Assembly: GCA_031270875.1 (NCBI GenBank)
Contig: JAISXC010000250.1
Location: 1 to 13,868, forward strand
Direction: 5' to 3'
DNA: 13,868 nucleotides
Source: Desulfovibrio sp.
GTDB taxonomy: Bacteria > Desulfobacterota > Desulfovibrionia > Desulfovibrionales > Desulfovibrionaceae
Shown piece after piece: positions 6,341 to 12,777 of this stretch. The position numbers and the translations under genes were made by a program. The notes beneath the pieces are model-generated. The model was not told the origin of the DNA. It was given only the letters and a program-made list of their open reading frames with translations, and made no database searches. The stretch's first letter is position 1, and every line of letters starts with the position of its first letter.

Positions 6341-7369
6341 CTAATACTGCTTCGGGCGCCGGATATTTTCTTTTTTGTCCGGCGCCCCTTTCGTTTTTGC
6401 GACAGCGCCGCGCCTGCCCACGGTGATGACAGGCTTGCCCACAGGTTCCCCGCGCACGGTATCGGCCAGCGCCAGGATGGTGTTGGCGTAAATGTCAAGA
6501 CGGTTATACCGCCGGAGGACCGCATGGCGTCCGACGCGGGAAAGATCCGCCTTCCAGCCGTTCTTCACAAGATACGATGCAAGACTCGCAAGGGAGTCCT
6601 CCAGAGTGAAGAGATCAATCACGCCGTCTCCGTTACCGTCGGCGGCATAGGGTGCGACGCTGGATGGTATGAACTGGCAGATGCCGAATGCGCCGTATAT
6701 TGAGCCGGGCACGGAAAAGAGGTCAAGGCCGTTTTTTTCGGCATACCGGATAAAAGCCGCCAGTTCCTTGTACGCCCAGTCGGAACGCAGGCGCATGGTC
6801 TCGCGGAGCCAGTCCATCCGGCTTCGCGGCGGGTTTATTTCATTCAGCCACGTGCCGAGCTGTCCGGGGCGATTGGTTTCAGCCATGCTCGCGAGGGTGT
6901 GGAATACATTGTTTTTTCCCAAAGAGGCGCCCAGACGGGTTTCAACGAAAAGAAGCGCCACGGCTATGTCCCCCGGCACGCCGTATTCGGTTTCCATTTT
7001 TTGGAACGCGTTTTGGTGTTCATTGAGATAAGCCCGGCAGACAGCGGTATTTTCCGTGGTTACAACCTTGGGGTAGACATAATCCGATTTCGGCTTGAGA
7101 GCATCCGGAGGCAAGGAATGGGGACGCACAAAACGGGAAATATACAGCTCCCTGACCTTGCGGCCCATAGGAGCGGGATTCGGCGGGGGCAATGCCCTGA
7201 TGCCTTCCGCGATCGCATCGTTGTACAATCCGTCATTTTTCAGCCGGAGGATCAGTTCCCCCCACTCCACCTCCGGCGTGTCAGGCATTGCGGATGCATG
7301 CGACGCTCCGGGCCGCGCCAGACAGACAATGAAAGCCAGAATCAAACACAATAATATTGGGCCGCGCAT
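6341..7369 (-). CDS. MltB-like lytic murein transglycosylase (GH103/SLT_2 type)
   Basis: This 342-residue exported enzyme cleaves the MurNAc-GlcNAc bond of peptidoglycan, leaving 1,6-anhydroMurNAc. A signal peptide covers about residues 1-27; there is a Cys at 16 but no clear lipobox. The catalytic Glu is E143 in LLFVETRLG, matching the ETRxG motif of MltB. GAFGICQFIPSS at 226-237 matches the family GAMGLGQFMPSS pattern. An EF-hand-like loop DGNGDGVIDLF follows at about 244-254, as in E. coli Slt35. The C-terminal tail is basic and low-complexity. I chose the ATG at 7369 because it begins directly with a signal peptide. No Shine-Dalgarno sequence is visible, and an in-frame GTG at 7384 would lie inside the predicted promoter. 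It is a single gene, divergent from the small membrane protein gene. Confidence 0.88.
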   Translation of the reverse strand: MRGPILLCLILAFIVCLARPGASHASAMPDTPEVEWGELILRLKNDGLYNDAIAEGIRALPPPNPAPMGRKVRELYISRFVRPHSLPPDALKPKSDYVYPKVVTTENTAVCRAYLNEHQNAFQKMETEYGVPGDIAVALLFVETRLGASLGKNNVFHTLASMAETNRPGQLGTWLNEINPPRSRMDWLRETMRLRSDWAYKELAAFIRYAEKNGLDLFSVPGSIYGAFGICQFIPSSVAPYAADGNGDGVIDLFTLEDSLASLASYLVKNGWKADLSRVGRHAVLRRYNRLDIYANTILALADTVRGEPVGKPVITVGRRGAVAKTKGAPDKKENIRRPKQY

Positions 7370-7375
7370 GAATAC

Positions 7376-7404
7376 AAGATACACGCGCGTAGCGTGGAAG
7401 TCAA
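7376..7404 (-). promoter_or_regulatory. Promoter of the lytic transglycosylase (predicts a leaderless mRNA)
   Basis: On the minus strand TTGACT (7404-7399) and TATCTT (7381-7376) are spaced by exactly 17 bp. Only 6 nt separate the -10 from the ATG at 7369, so transcription should start at or next to the start codon. This agrees with the absence of a ribosome binding site. Confidence 0.5.
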
Positions 7405-7417
7405 ATTTTACAAACGG

Positions 7418-7439
7418 ATGGCGCCAGGTTACGCGCCAT
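7418..7439. repeat. Inverted repeat in the divergent intergenic region
   Basis: ATGGCGC (7418-7424) and GCGCCAT (7433-7439) are perfect 7-bp arms with an 8-nt loop. The element sits between the two divergent promoters, so it may be an operator. No known consensus was recognised. Confidence 0.4.
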
Positions 7440-7443
7440 TACG

Positions 7444-7528
7444 CTGTTTTTTATTAAAAACAGAATTGATATTAGATTTCATTTTCGTTAGGATACATTC
7501 AATTCCGGTACAAACAGTTTCACTGTTT
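7444..7528. repeat. Two palindromes with the same half-site flanking a promoter
   Basis: CTGTTTTT (7444-7451)-TATT-AAAAACAG (7456-7463) lies just upstream of the -35 at 7466. AAACAG (7512-7517)-TTTCA-CTGTTT (7523-7528) lies just downstream of the expected transcription start near 7501. Both are built from CTGTTT/AAACAG arms but in opposite arrangement. Flanking of a promoter by related dyads suggests binding of one regulator at two sites. Confidence 0.4.
7466..7494 (+). promoter_or_regulatory. Sigma-70 promoter of the small membrane protein gene
   Basis: TTGATA (7466-7471) and TAGGAT (7489-7494) are 17 bp apart, matching the consensus at five and four of six positions. Transcription would start near 7501, giving a leader of about 148 nt before the ATG at 7649. 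Confidence 0.5.
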
Positions 7529-7648
7529 TTGGATTTGGACTGCGCGCAAGGCAAGGTGCGTGTTCCCGCCGTGGATGGTGGTCAGGGTTGAACGGGTCTT
7601 TTTGAAAACATCGCCGGGCTCGGGCGAAAAGAGCACTAGGAGTTTTTC

Positions 7649-7873
7649 ATGGCGAACGAATTCTGGAAGTATGGTCTGGCAGCCGGTGTCGGCGTTGTGG
7701 TAGGCGCGATTGGAGCGACTCTCCTTTCCCGTGGCGGCATAGACCTGAAAAAAGCCGCGGCCACCCTCCTGAGTCACGGCATGGCCATGAAGGACAAAGC
7801 CACAGTCGTTGTGGACACGGCCAAGGAAAATATTGATGATATTGCCGCGGAAGCGCGCTCGCGCATCCCGTGA
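7649..7873 (+). CDS. Small one-helix membrane protein associated with P-type ATPases
   Basis: The 74-residue protein has one glycine-rich membrane helix at about 8-27 ([16 protein letters not shown]), then a charged amphipathic helix with [14 protein letters not shown]. It resembles small one-helix proteins found directly upstream of heavy-metal P-type ATPases in anaerobes (DUF6110-like; I am unsure of the family number). Such proteins are thought to be accessory, but no biochemical role is established that I know of. The start has AGGAG (7638-7642) with 6-nt spacing. The stop codon lies within sequence that, in another frame, encodes the HP motif of the ATPase relic. The last five or so residues may therefore be foreign to the original protein, created by the deletion that destroyed the pump. 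Still intact and with its own promoter, it may be expressed as an orphan. Confidence 0.7.
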   Translation: MANEFWKYGLAAGVGVVVGAIGATLLSRGGIDLKKAAATLLSHGMAMKDKATVVVDTAKENIDDIAAEARSRIP

Positions 7874-8352
7874 GGAGAGCCGTTGTCCGTGCCGCCGAAG
7901 ATGAAGGTCTGCGCCACCGGGAAGAACATGCCCGCAGAGTATATTGTCGCCCACGGCATAGCTTCACGCTGGCGCGGCGAGCGTGTGCCGGTCGGCAGCG
8001 AGCACTTTGTGCTCGAAGACGGGGGAGTGCCTCCGCAAACCAGCGGGGCGTGGTGGAAGCCGAGGCCGCCCGTGGACGTTCCGTTCTCTATCTGGCCGTC
8101 GGCGGAGAGATGGCGGGTCTGCTTCTTGTTGAGGACAAACTCCGCGAAAATGCGGCCGCCGTTGTTTCCGCGTTACGTCGGGACGGCATCAACGACGCCC
8201 AGGCCCTTTCAGGCGCCGATGTGGGCGTGGCCATGTCCGACGGAGCAGACATGGAGAAGGAAGTGGCGGATATCGTGCTGACGAGCGACAATCTTGAGAG
8301 TTTGCTGACTGTCCGGATACTGTCCCGTCTTGCTCTTGAACGGATACGGCGC
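7861..8352 (+). pseudogene. Relic of a P1B-type metal ATPase (truncated, frameshifted, internally deleted)
   Basis: Fragments of the cytoplasmic ATP-binding half of a P-type ATPase can be read in order. [18 protein letters not shown] (from 7864) carries the HP motif in the first frame. A shift near 7930 moves to [11 protein letters not shown] and [12 protein letters not shown] in the next frame. A second shift near 8045 returns to [20 protein letters not shown] in the first frame. There VSALRRDG runs straight into [16 protein letters not shown], so roughly 50 residues containing TGD and the first half of GDGIND are missing. The usual NDSPAL/NDAPAL Pro is Gln. It then reads [19 protein letters not shown] and ends near [13 protein letters not shown], without the final membrane helices. 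All N-terminal membrane, actuator and phosphorylation regions are absent. This cannot make a pump. Its style ([13 protein letters not shown]) differs from the intact ATPase at 3921-6089, so it derives from a second, distinct exporter paired with the small protein upstream. Confidence 0.85.
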
Positions 8353-8382
8353 ACAGGATGTGTCGCCCGCGGGACTCGCCCC

Positions 8383-8411
8383 TTGCCGTTTCAGGGCGAC
8401 TGCTCTATAAC
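8383..8411 (+). promoter_or_regulatory. Sigma-70 promoter of moaC-lgt
   Basis: TTGCCG (8383-8388) and TATAAC (8406-8411) are spaced 17 bp apart, with a strong -10 (five of six). Transcription would begin near 8418 and give a 25-nt leader containing GGAGG (8434-8438). It lies immediately after the ATPase relic ends. Confidence 0.55.
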
Positions 8412-8442
8412 CACAGGGGACCGTTTTGTCTCCGGAGGCAGC

Positions 8443-8937
8443 GTGACGAAAAATTCCTTTTCCCACCTGGATGTCAAGGGCGCCATGTCAATGGTGGATG
8501 TGGGCGGAAAGTCAACGACGCAGCGCAGGGCTGTTGCCGAGGCGGTAGTGCATTTGGCTCCCGCCACAATGGAACTTTTGAAGCAATCGGCCCTCCCCAA
8601 GGGAGACGTGCTCGCCTGCGCCAAAGTTGGCGGAATATTGGCCGCGAAGCGCACCGGCGAGCTGATACCGCTCTGCCATCCCCTGAATCTGACTTTTGTG
8701 GACGTTAATTTTGATATCCTGGAACAACCGCCGCGCGTGCGAGTTATAGCGGAGGCGCGCGCAACGGACGCCACGGGCGTGGAAATGGAAGCCATTGTCG
8801 CCGCGCAGACGGCCGCCGCCGTCATTTATGACATGTGCAAGGCCGTCCAGCGCGATATAGTGATCGCCCGCGTGCGCCTTTTGCACAAAAGCGGCGGCAA
8901 GAGCGGAGAATTCAACGCGCCGGATGTGCCGGAATGA
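8443..8937 (+). CDS. moaC: Cyclic pyranopterin monophosphate synthase MoaC
   Basis: MoaC converts the MoaA product 3',8-cyclo-dihydro-GTP to cyclic pyranopterin monophosphate in molybdenum/tungsten cofactor synthesis. The 164-residue length is typical. Recognisable blocks are [17 protein letters not shown] at the N-terminus, [19 protein letters not shown] (53-71), ELIPLCHPL (73-81), VEMEA (113-117) and [11 protein letters not shown] (128-138) with the catalytic Asp and Lys (D130, K133), then [12 protein letters not shown] near the end. The start is taken as GTG at 8443 because it opens just before the conserved N-terminal block and has GGAGG 4 nt upstream, which is rather close. The reading frame stays open back to 7870 through the ATPase relic, but that extension is not MoaC. 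The stop overlaps the lgt start (ATGA). The cofactor would serve formate dehydrogenases and similar enzymes. Confidence 0.93.
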   Translation: MTKNSFSHLDVKGAMSMVDVGGKSTTQRRAVAEAVVHLAPATMELLKQSALPKGDVLACAKVGGILAAKRTGELIPLCHPLNLTFVDVNFDILEQPPRVRVIAEARATDATGVEMEAIVAAQTAAAVIYDMCKAVQRDIVIARVRLLHKSGGKSGEFNAPDVPE

Positions 8938-9707
8938 CTCCACCCTCCCTGGATCCCGTCGCTTTCTCCCTGGGCAGCTTGCACATACGCTGGTATGGCC
9001 TGATGTACATCTTCGGTTTCGCCTCGGGCTGGTTCCTGGGCCGCCGGCGCGCGTCCCGTCCGGGATCGCCGTGGCAGCCGGCCGCAGTGGACGACATGCT
9101 GACCTGCGCCATGCTTGGCGTTATTCTTGGCGGACGTCTCGGCTATGTGCTTTTTTATGATCTTGCGGTCTACATTCAGGAACCATGGGAAATCCTGCGC
9201 ATATGGAACGGCGGCATGTCCTTTCACGGAGGGCTGTTGGGCGTGATCGCGGCCTTGGCCATCTTTGCGCGCAGCCGCGGCGTGCCGTTTCTGACCGTGA
9301 CGGATTTTGTGGCGCCTCTTGTGCCTCCCGGCCTTTTTTTCGGCAGAATCGGCAATTTTGTCAACGGCGAGTTGTGGGGCAAAGTCAGCGATGTCCCCTG
9401 GGCCGTTATTTTCCCCGGTGGAGGCCCCTGGCCGAGGCATCCCACGCAATTGTACGAGGCCGCCCTTGAGGGGCTGGCCCTTTTCGCGCTGGTTTGGCTC
9501 TATTCCGCGAAACCCCGAAAACCGGGCGCCGTTTCCGGACTTTTCGCCGTCGGGTACGGCCTGGCGCGCTTTGGCGTGGAATTTGTCCGCGTGCCTGATG
9601 CGCAGCTGGGCTATCTGGCCTTTGACTGGCTCACCATGGGACAGGTTTTGTGCCTTCCCCTGATTTTGGCAGGCTTGTTCCTGCTGTGCCGGAAAACGCC
9701 GAACTGA
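8934..9707 (+). CDS. lgt: Prolipoprotein diacylglyceryl transferase Lgt
   Basis: Lgt transfers diacylglycerol from phosphatidylglycerol to the lipobox cysteine of prolipoproteins, the first step of bacterial lipoprotein maturation, in the inner membrane. The 257-residue protein has about seven hydrophobic segments. It has the family motifs [10 protein letters not shown] (20-29), [11 protein letters not shown] (66-76), MSFHGGLLG with H98, the signature [15 protein letters not shown] with R138 and E146, HPTQLYEA (169-176) and a C-terminal FDWLTMGQ. H98, R138 and E146 correspond to the E. coli residues H103, R143 and E151. The ATG overlaps the moaC stop codon by four bases and has no ribosome binding site of its own, so translation is probably coupled to moaC. 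This pairing looks incidental in function. Confidence 0.94.
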   Translation: MTPPSLDPVAFSLGSLHIRWYGLMYIFGFASGWFLGRRRASRPGSPWQPAAVDDMLTCAMLGVILGGRLGYVLFYDLAVYIQEPWEILRIWNGGMSFHGGLLGVIAALAIFARSRGVPFLTVTDFVAPLVPPGLFFGRIGNFVNGELWGKVSDVPWAVIFPGGGPWPRHPTQLYEAALEGLALFALVWLYSAKPRKPGAVSGLFAVGYGLARFGVEFVRVPDAQLGYLAFDWLTMGQVLCLPLILAGLFLLCRKTPN

Positions 9708-9818
9708 AATTGCCCCGTTTCCCACCCGCTTTTCCATGTTTCCACGCATAGTTGGGCGCGTTTTCGCGCATTGGCATCCGGGCCGGCGGAGAATTATGGG
9801 GAATTTTTTGATACCCTG

Positions 9819-9847
9819 TTGACAGGACGCTTTTACGGATGTATTCT
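9819..9847 (+). promoter_or_regulatory. Sigma-70 promoter of the ech operon
   Basis: A perfect TTGACA (9819-9824), a 17-bp spacer and TATTCT (9842-9847) make the best sigma-70 match in the window. The expected transcription start is near 9854, about 100 nt before echA. Confidence 0.7.
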
Positions 9848-9915
9848 GCACACAAATATTCTCTTTCACACGGAACGGGAGTATTTTCTTTTTCTGTTAC
9901 ACGGGATTGTATTGC

Positions 9916-9933
9916 AGGTGAAATTTTTCACAA
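9916..9933. promoter_or_regulatory. Candidate Rex operator in the ech leader
   Basis: AGGTGAAATTTTTCACAA matches the Rex consensus TTGTGAA-N4-TTCACAA at 12 of 14 specified positions (the first two differ), with a perfect GTGAAA/TTTCAC dyad. Rex is an NADH/NAD+-sensing repressor present in Desulfovibrio. The site lies about 60-80 bp after the predicted transcription start, so repression would be by roadblock or via another promoter. A CRP-like reading (GTGA-N6-TCAC) is also possible. Confidence 0.5.
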
Positions 9934-9955
9934 CTCATATTTCTGTGGGTGGGCC

Positions 9956-11914
9956 ATGCTGAATTTTCTCGTTTTTTGCTGTGTTGTTCTCCCGTTTATT
10001 GCAGGTTTGACGCTTTACTGCGTCCCTGACGGCGCGATGCGAAAGATACTGGTTCCGGCAACTGTGGTCGTCATGGCGATGGCGGCCATAGGTCTTGGGG
10101 CCAACGGCCCTTTTCATCTGGAAGCAGAGAGTTTTCTGGGGCTGCCGCTGGACGCGGCTTTCACATTTCTTGATTTCATCCTGCTGGCCTACATATTGTT
10201 TCTGGGCTGGAATCTGCGCAGCCGCCTGATTATGGGCATGACGGTTCTGCAACTGGCGGGCCTTGTCTACCTCAAGGGCGTGCTCATGGATCAGGCCACG
10301 CCCATCACCGGATTCGCGCCTGACGGGCTTTCCCTGATCATGGTTATCATCATCTGCGTTGTGGGCGGCCTTATCACCATCTACAGCCTGGGCTACATGG
10401 ATATCCACGAGGAGCATCTGCGCCTGCGCTCCTCCCGCCAGCCGCGCTTTTTTGCCATTATCTTCTGTTTCCTGGGCGCCATGAACGGCCTCGTGCTTTG
10501 CAACAATCTCGCCTGGATGTTTTTTTTCTGGGAGGTGACCACCCTTTGCTCTTTCTTCCTGATCAGTCACGACCGCACCGAAACAGCCAACGCCAACGCC
10601 TTTCGCGCCCTGTGGATGAACGTGCTCGGCGGGCTCGCCTTTGTCTCCGCCATGCTGTTCATCCAGAAGAGTCTGGGTACCCTTTCCACAGAGATTGTCC
10701 TGCAAAAAATGGCGGCCCTTGACATCAAGAACACGGCGATGCTCATGCCTTTCGCCTTTCTCTGCCTTGCGGCCTTCACCAACTCGGCGCAGGTTCCCTT
10801 CGAGAGCTGGCTGTGCGGGGCCATGGTCGCGCCGACGCCGGTTTCCGCCCTTCTGCACTCGGCAACCATGGTCAAGGCGGGCACCTATTTGCTGTTACGC
10901 ATGGCCCCGGCTTTCGCCGGGACCACAATGTCCACCATAGTGGCCCTGTTCGGAGCGTTTACGTTTGTGGGCACCTGTATGCTGGCGGTGAGCCAGAGCG
11001 ATGCGAAGAAAATTCTGGCATACTCCACCATTGCCAACCTTGGCCTGATCATTACCTGTGTGGGCATCAACACGGCGGCTTCCATGGTCGCGGCAACCAT
11101 GATTATTGTTTACCACTCGGTGTCCAAGGGACTTTTGTTCATGTGCGTCGGCAGCATTGAGCAAAGGATAGGTTCCCGGGATATTGAGGACATGCGCGGT
11201 CTGTACAGCGCCATGCCGCGCACGGCGACCATAACGACCATCGGCATTTTCACCATGATGCTGCCGCCCTTCGGCATGCTGATAGGCAAGTGGATGGCTA
11301 TTGAGGCCATTGCCCGGGCCACCCAGGCCATGACGCCGATCCTTTTTTTCATTGCCCTGGGCTCGGCTTTCACCGTGCTTTTCTGGGCACGATGGGCGGG
11401 CATTCTGATTTCGTCCGCCAACCTGCGCGAATACCCGACAAAGGGAATTCATCGCCCCACGGTAATTTTCGCCCTGCGCACGCTTTGCGGCGTGGCACTG
11501 CTGTTCTCGTTCATTTCTCCCTTGGTGCTGAAGGATTTTGTCGGGCCCTCCGTCTCGGGAGTCTATGCCCGCTTCAATCTCAGGGCCGAAGGCTTTATCC
11601 CCGGCGCGAACTTCACCGGCGTGGAGGGGTATTCGTGGATATACCTGTTGTTTGTTTTGCTGGCCATGGGGGCCTGGTTCGCCTGGCGGGCGACCCGCCG
11701 GGTGCCGGAAAAAGCGCACAGCCTGCCTTATTTTTCCGGACTTGCGGTCAAACGCAACGGCGAAGTGGGTTTTAACGGACCCATGAACGTCTTCGAGCCG
11801 CCGCGCGTTTCCAACTACTATCTGACGCAGTATTTCGGCGAGGAAAAAATAACCCGCGGCATTGACGTTATTTCCACGGCTTTTCTGATTGTCCTGGTAG
11901 GAGGTCTGTTGTGA
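9956..11914 (+). CDS. echA: Ech hydrogenase subunit EchA (NuoL/MrpA-like ion-translocating subunit)
   Basis: EchA is the large antiporter-like membrane subunit of the energy-converting [NiFe]-hydrogenase. The 652-residue protein is hydrophobic throughout. The proton-antiporter core includes WMFFFWEVTTLCSFFLIS with E193, VPFESWLCGAM (280-290), APTPVSALLHSATMVKAGTY (292-311) with H301 and K307, AKKILAYSTIANLG (350-363) and YHSVSKGLLFMCVGS (386-400) with K391. The lysine of the usual KSAQ motif is replaced: the sequence reads TNSAQ (N276). The start at 9956 is chosen because it begins the first membrane helix; its ribosome binding site is weak (GGGTGGG). It ends overlapping the echB start (TGATG). 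Large size and context with echB-echE argue against a stand-alone antiporter or a complex I NuoL. It is first in the operon behind the 9819 promoter. Confidence 0.9.
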   Translation: MLNFLVFCCVVLPFIAGLTLYCVPDGAMRKILVPATVVVMAMAAIGLGANGPFHLEAESFLGLPLDAAFTFLDFILLAYILFLGWNLRSRLIMGMTVLQLAGLVYLKGVLMDQATPITGFAPDGLSLIMVIIICVVGGLITIYSLGYMDIHEEHLRLRSSRQPRFFAIIFCFLGAMNGLVLCNNLAWMFFFWEVTTLCSFFLISHDRTETANANAFRALWMNVLGGLAFVSAMLFIQKSLGTLSTEIVLQKMAALDIKNTAMLMPFAFLCLAAFTNSAQVPFESWLCGAMVAPTPVSALLHSATMVKAGTYLLLRMAPAFAGTTMSTIVALFGAFTFVGTCMLAVSQSDAKKILAYSTIANLGLIITCVGINTAASMVAATMIIVYHSVSKGLLFMCVGSIEQRIGSRDIEDMRGLYSAMPRTATITTIGIFTMMLPPFGMLIGKWMAIEAIARATQAMTPILFFIALGSAFTVLFWARWAGILISSANLREYPTKGIHRPTVIFALRTLCGVALLFSFISPLVLKDFVGPSVSGVYARFNLRAEGFIPGANFTGVEGYSWIYLLFVLLAMGAWFAWRATRRVPEKAHSLPYFSGLAVKRNGEVGFNGPMNVFEPPRVSNYYLTQYFGEEKITRGIDVISTAFLIVLVGGLL

Positions 11915-12765
11915 TGCTCTCCATACTCAGCGCACTCGGCGGTTTGATCCTGGCTCCCTTTGCTGGTGGTCTGCTGAGCGGCGTGGACCGCCGCCTTACG
12001 GCGCGTCTGCAGTCCCGCGTGGGGCCGCCGCTCCTTCAGCCCTTCTACGATATACTCAAACTTCTCGGCAAGGAACCCAAAGTCACCAATGCCTGGCTGG
12101 TCTTCAGCGCCTATGTGTACTTGATCGCCTCGGCATTCGCCCTGTTTATCTTTTTTATGGGGGGGGATCTGCTGCTTCTCTTCTTTGTGCTCACCATAGG
12201 CGCTGTTTTTCAGGTGGTGGGGGCCATCTGTGTGCCGTCGCCCTACAGTCAGGTGGGCGCACAGCGCGAATTGCTGCTGATGCTCGCCTATGAACCTATT
12301 TTGATTCTGGTTTTCGTCGGTTTTGCCATGTGCACAGGCTCCTTCATGATCTCAGACGTATTCAGGCTGGAATCGCCCCTTCTGCTGAAAATGCCCCTGC
12401 TTTTTCTGGCTCTGGGCTATGCCCTCACCATCAAACTGCGTAAATCGCCCTTTGACATATCCGCCGGGCATCACGGGCATCAGGAGCTGGTTCGCGGGGT
12501 GCAGACGGAATACTCGGGACCGTATCTTGCGCTGATTGAAATCGGACACTGGCTTGACCTGGTGTTGATTCTCGGACTCTGCGCCATGTTCTGGCACACC
12601 AGCATCATCGGCATGTGCATTCTGGTCGCGGCGTCCCTGTTTACGGAAATTCTCATCGACAACATCACCGCCCGCCTGACATGGCAGTGGATGGTGCAGA
12701 AGCAGTCTCTGCTGGTCGGCATGGGCTTCGCCCTGGTAAATCTTTTATGGCTGTATGTGGCATAA
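11914..12765 (+). CDS. echB: Ech hydrogenase subunit EchB (NuoH-like membrane anchor)
   Basis: EchB is the NuoH-family subunit that anchors the soluble hydrogenase arm and links it to ion translocation. The 283-residue protein has about eight membrane helices. It has GVDRRLTARLQSRVGPPLLQ (23-42), followed by PFYDILKLLGKE, the hallmark first cytoplasmic loop of the family. Further conserved loops are GAQRELLLMLAYEP (115-128) and RKSPFDISAGHHGHQEL (176-192), then GVQTEYSGPYLALIEIG (195-211), where quinone-using complex I would have its quinone-cavity loop. AGGAGG (11899-11904) serves as ribosome binding site for the ATG at 11914; a GTG at 11911 is an equally spaced alternative that adds one residue. 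The gene overlaps echA by one base and is followed 12 nt later by echC. Confidence 0.93.
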   Translation: MLSILSALGGLILAPFAGGLLSGVDRRLTARLQSRVGPPLLQPFYDILKLLGKEPKVTNAWLVFSAYVYLIASAFALFIFFMGGDLLLLFFVLTIGAVFQVVGAICVPSPYSQVGAQRELLLMLAYEPILILVFVGFAMCTGSFMISDVFRLESPLLLKMPLLFLALGYALTIKLRKSPFDISAGHHGHQELVRGVQTEYSGPYLALIEIGHWLDLVLILGLCAMFWHTSIIGMCILVAASLFTEILIDNITARLTWQWMVQKQSLLVGMGFALVNLLWLYVA

Positions 12766-12777
12766 GGAGGCCGCGCC

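Larger units (their letters stand above)
9708..9955 (+). other. Intergenic region and ech leader
   Basis: These 248 bp hold the ech promoter (9819-9847), a leader of about 100 nt and a Rex-like dyad (9916-9933). A 5-bp GC hairpin with a TTTT loop (9756-9769) is present but lacks a T-run, so no good terminator for lgt was found. An open frame from 9839 runs into echA, but it begins inside the promoter and is not coding in this part. Confidence 0.55.

Noticed and set aside
4809..6344. Long plus-strand open frame (511 codons) opposite the metal ATPase
   Set aside because: The ATPase motifs on the other strand are unambiguous; this frame lacks domains and is biased in composition. Only its last ~20 codons lie outside the ATPase region and are mentioned as a finding.
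9756..9769. GC hairpin GCGCG-TTTT-CGCGC as a terminator for lgt
   Set aside because: The stem is only 5 bp and no T-run follows.
8826..9869. Minus-strand open frame (347 codons) opposite lgt
   Set aside because: It is the shadow of lgt, with Gln/Gly/Arg-rich composition and no motifs.
9839..9955. N-terminal extension of echA from 9839
   Set aside because: It starts inside the -10 region of the promoter, and its translation does not resemble antiporter-like subunits.
10895..11719. Minus-strand open frame (274 codons) opposite echA
   Set aside because: It is the shadow of a clear antiporter-like gene. The same applies to the 9935-10858 minus frame.
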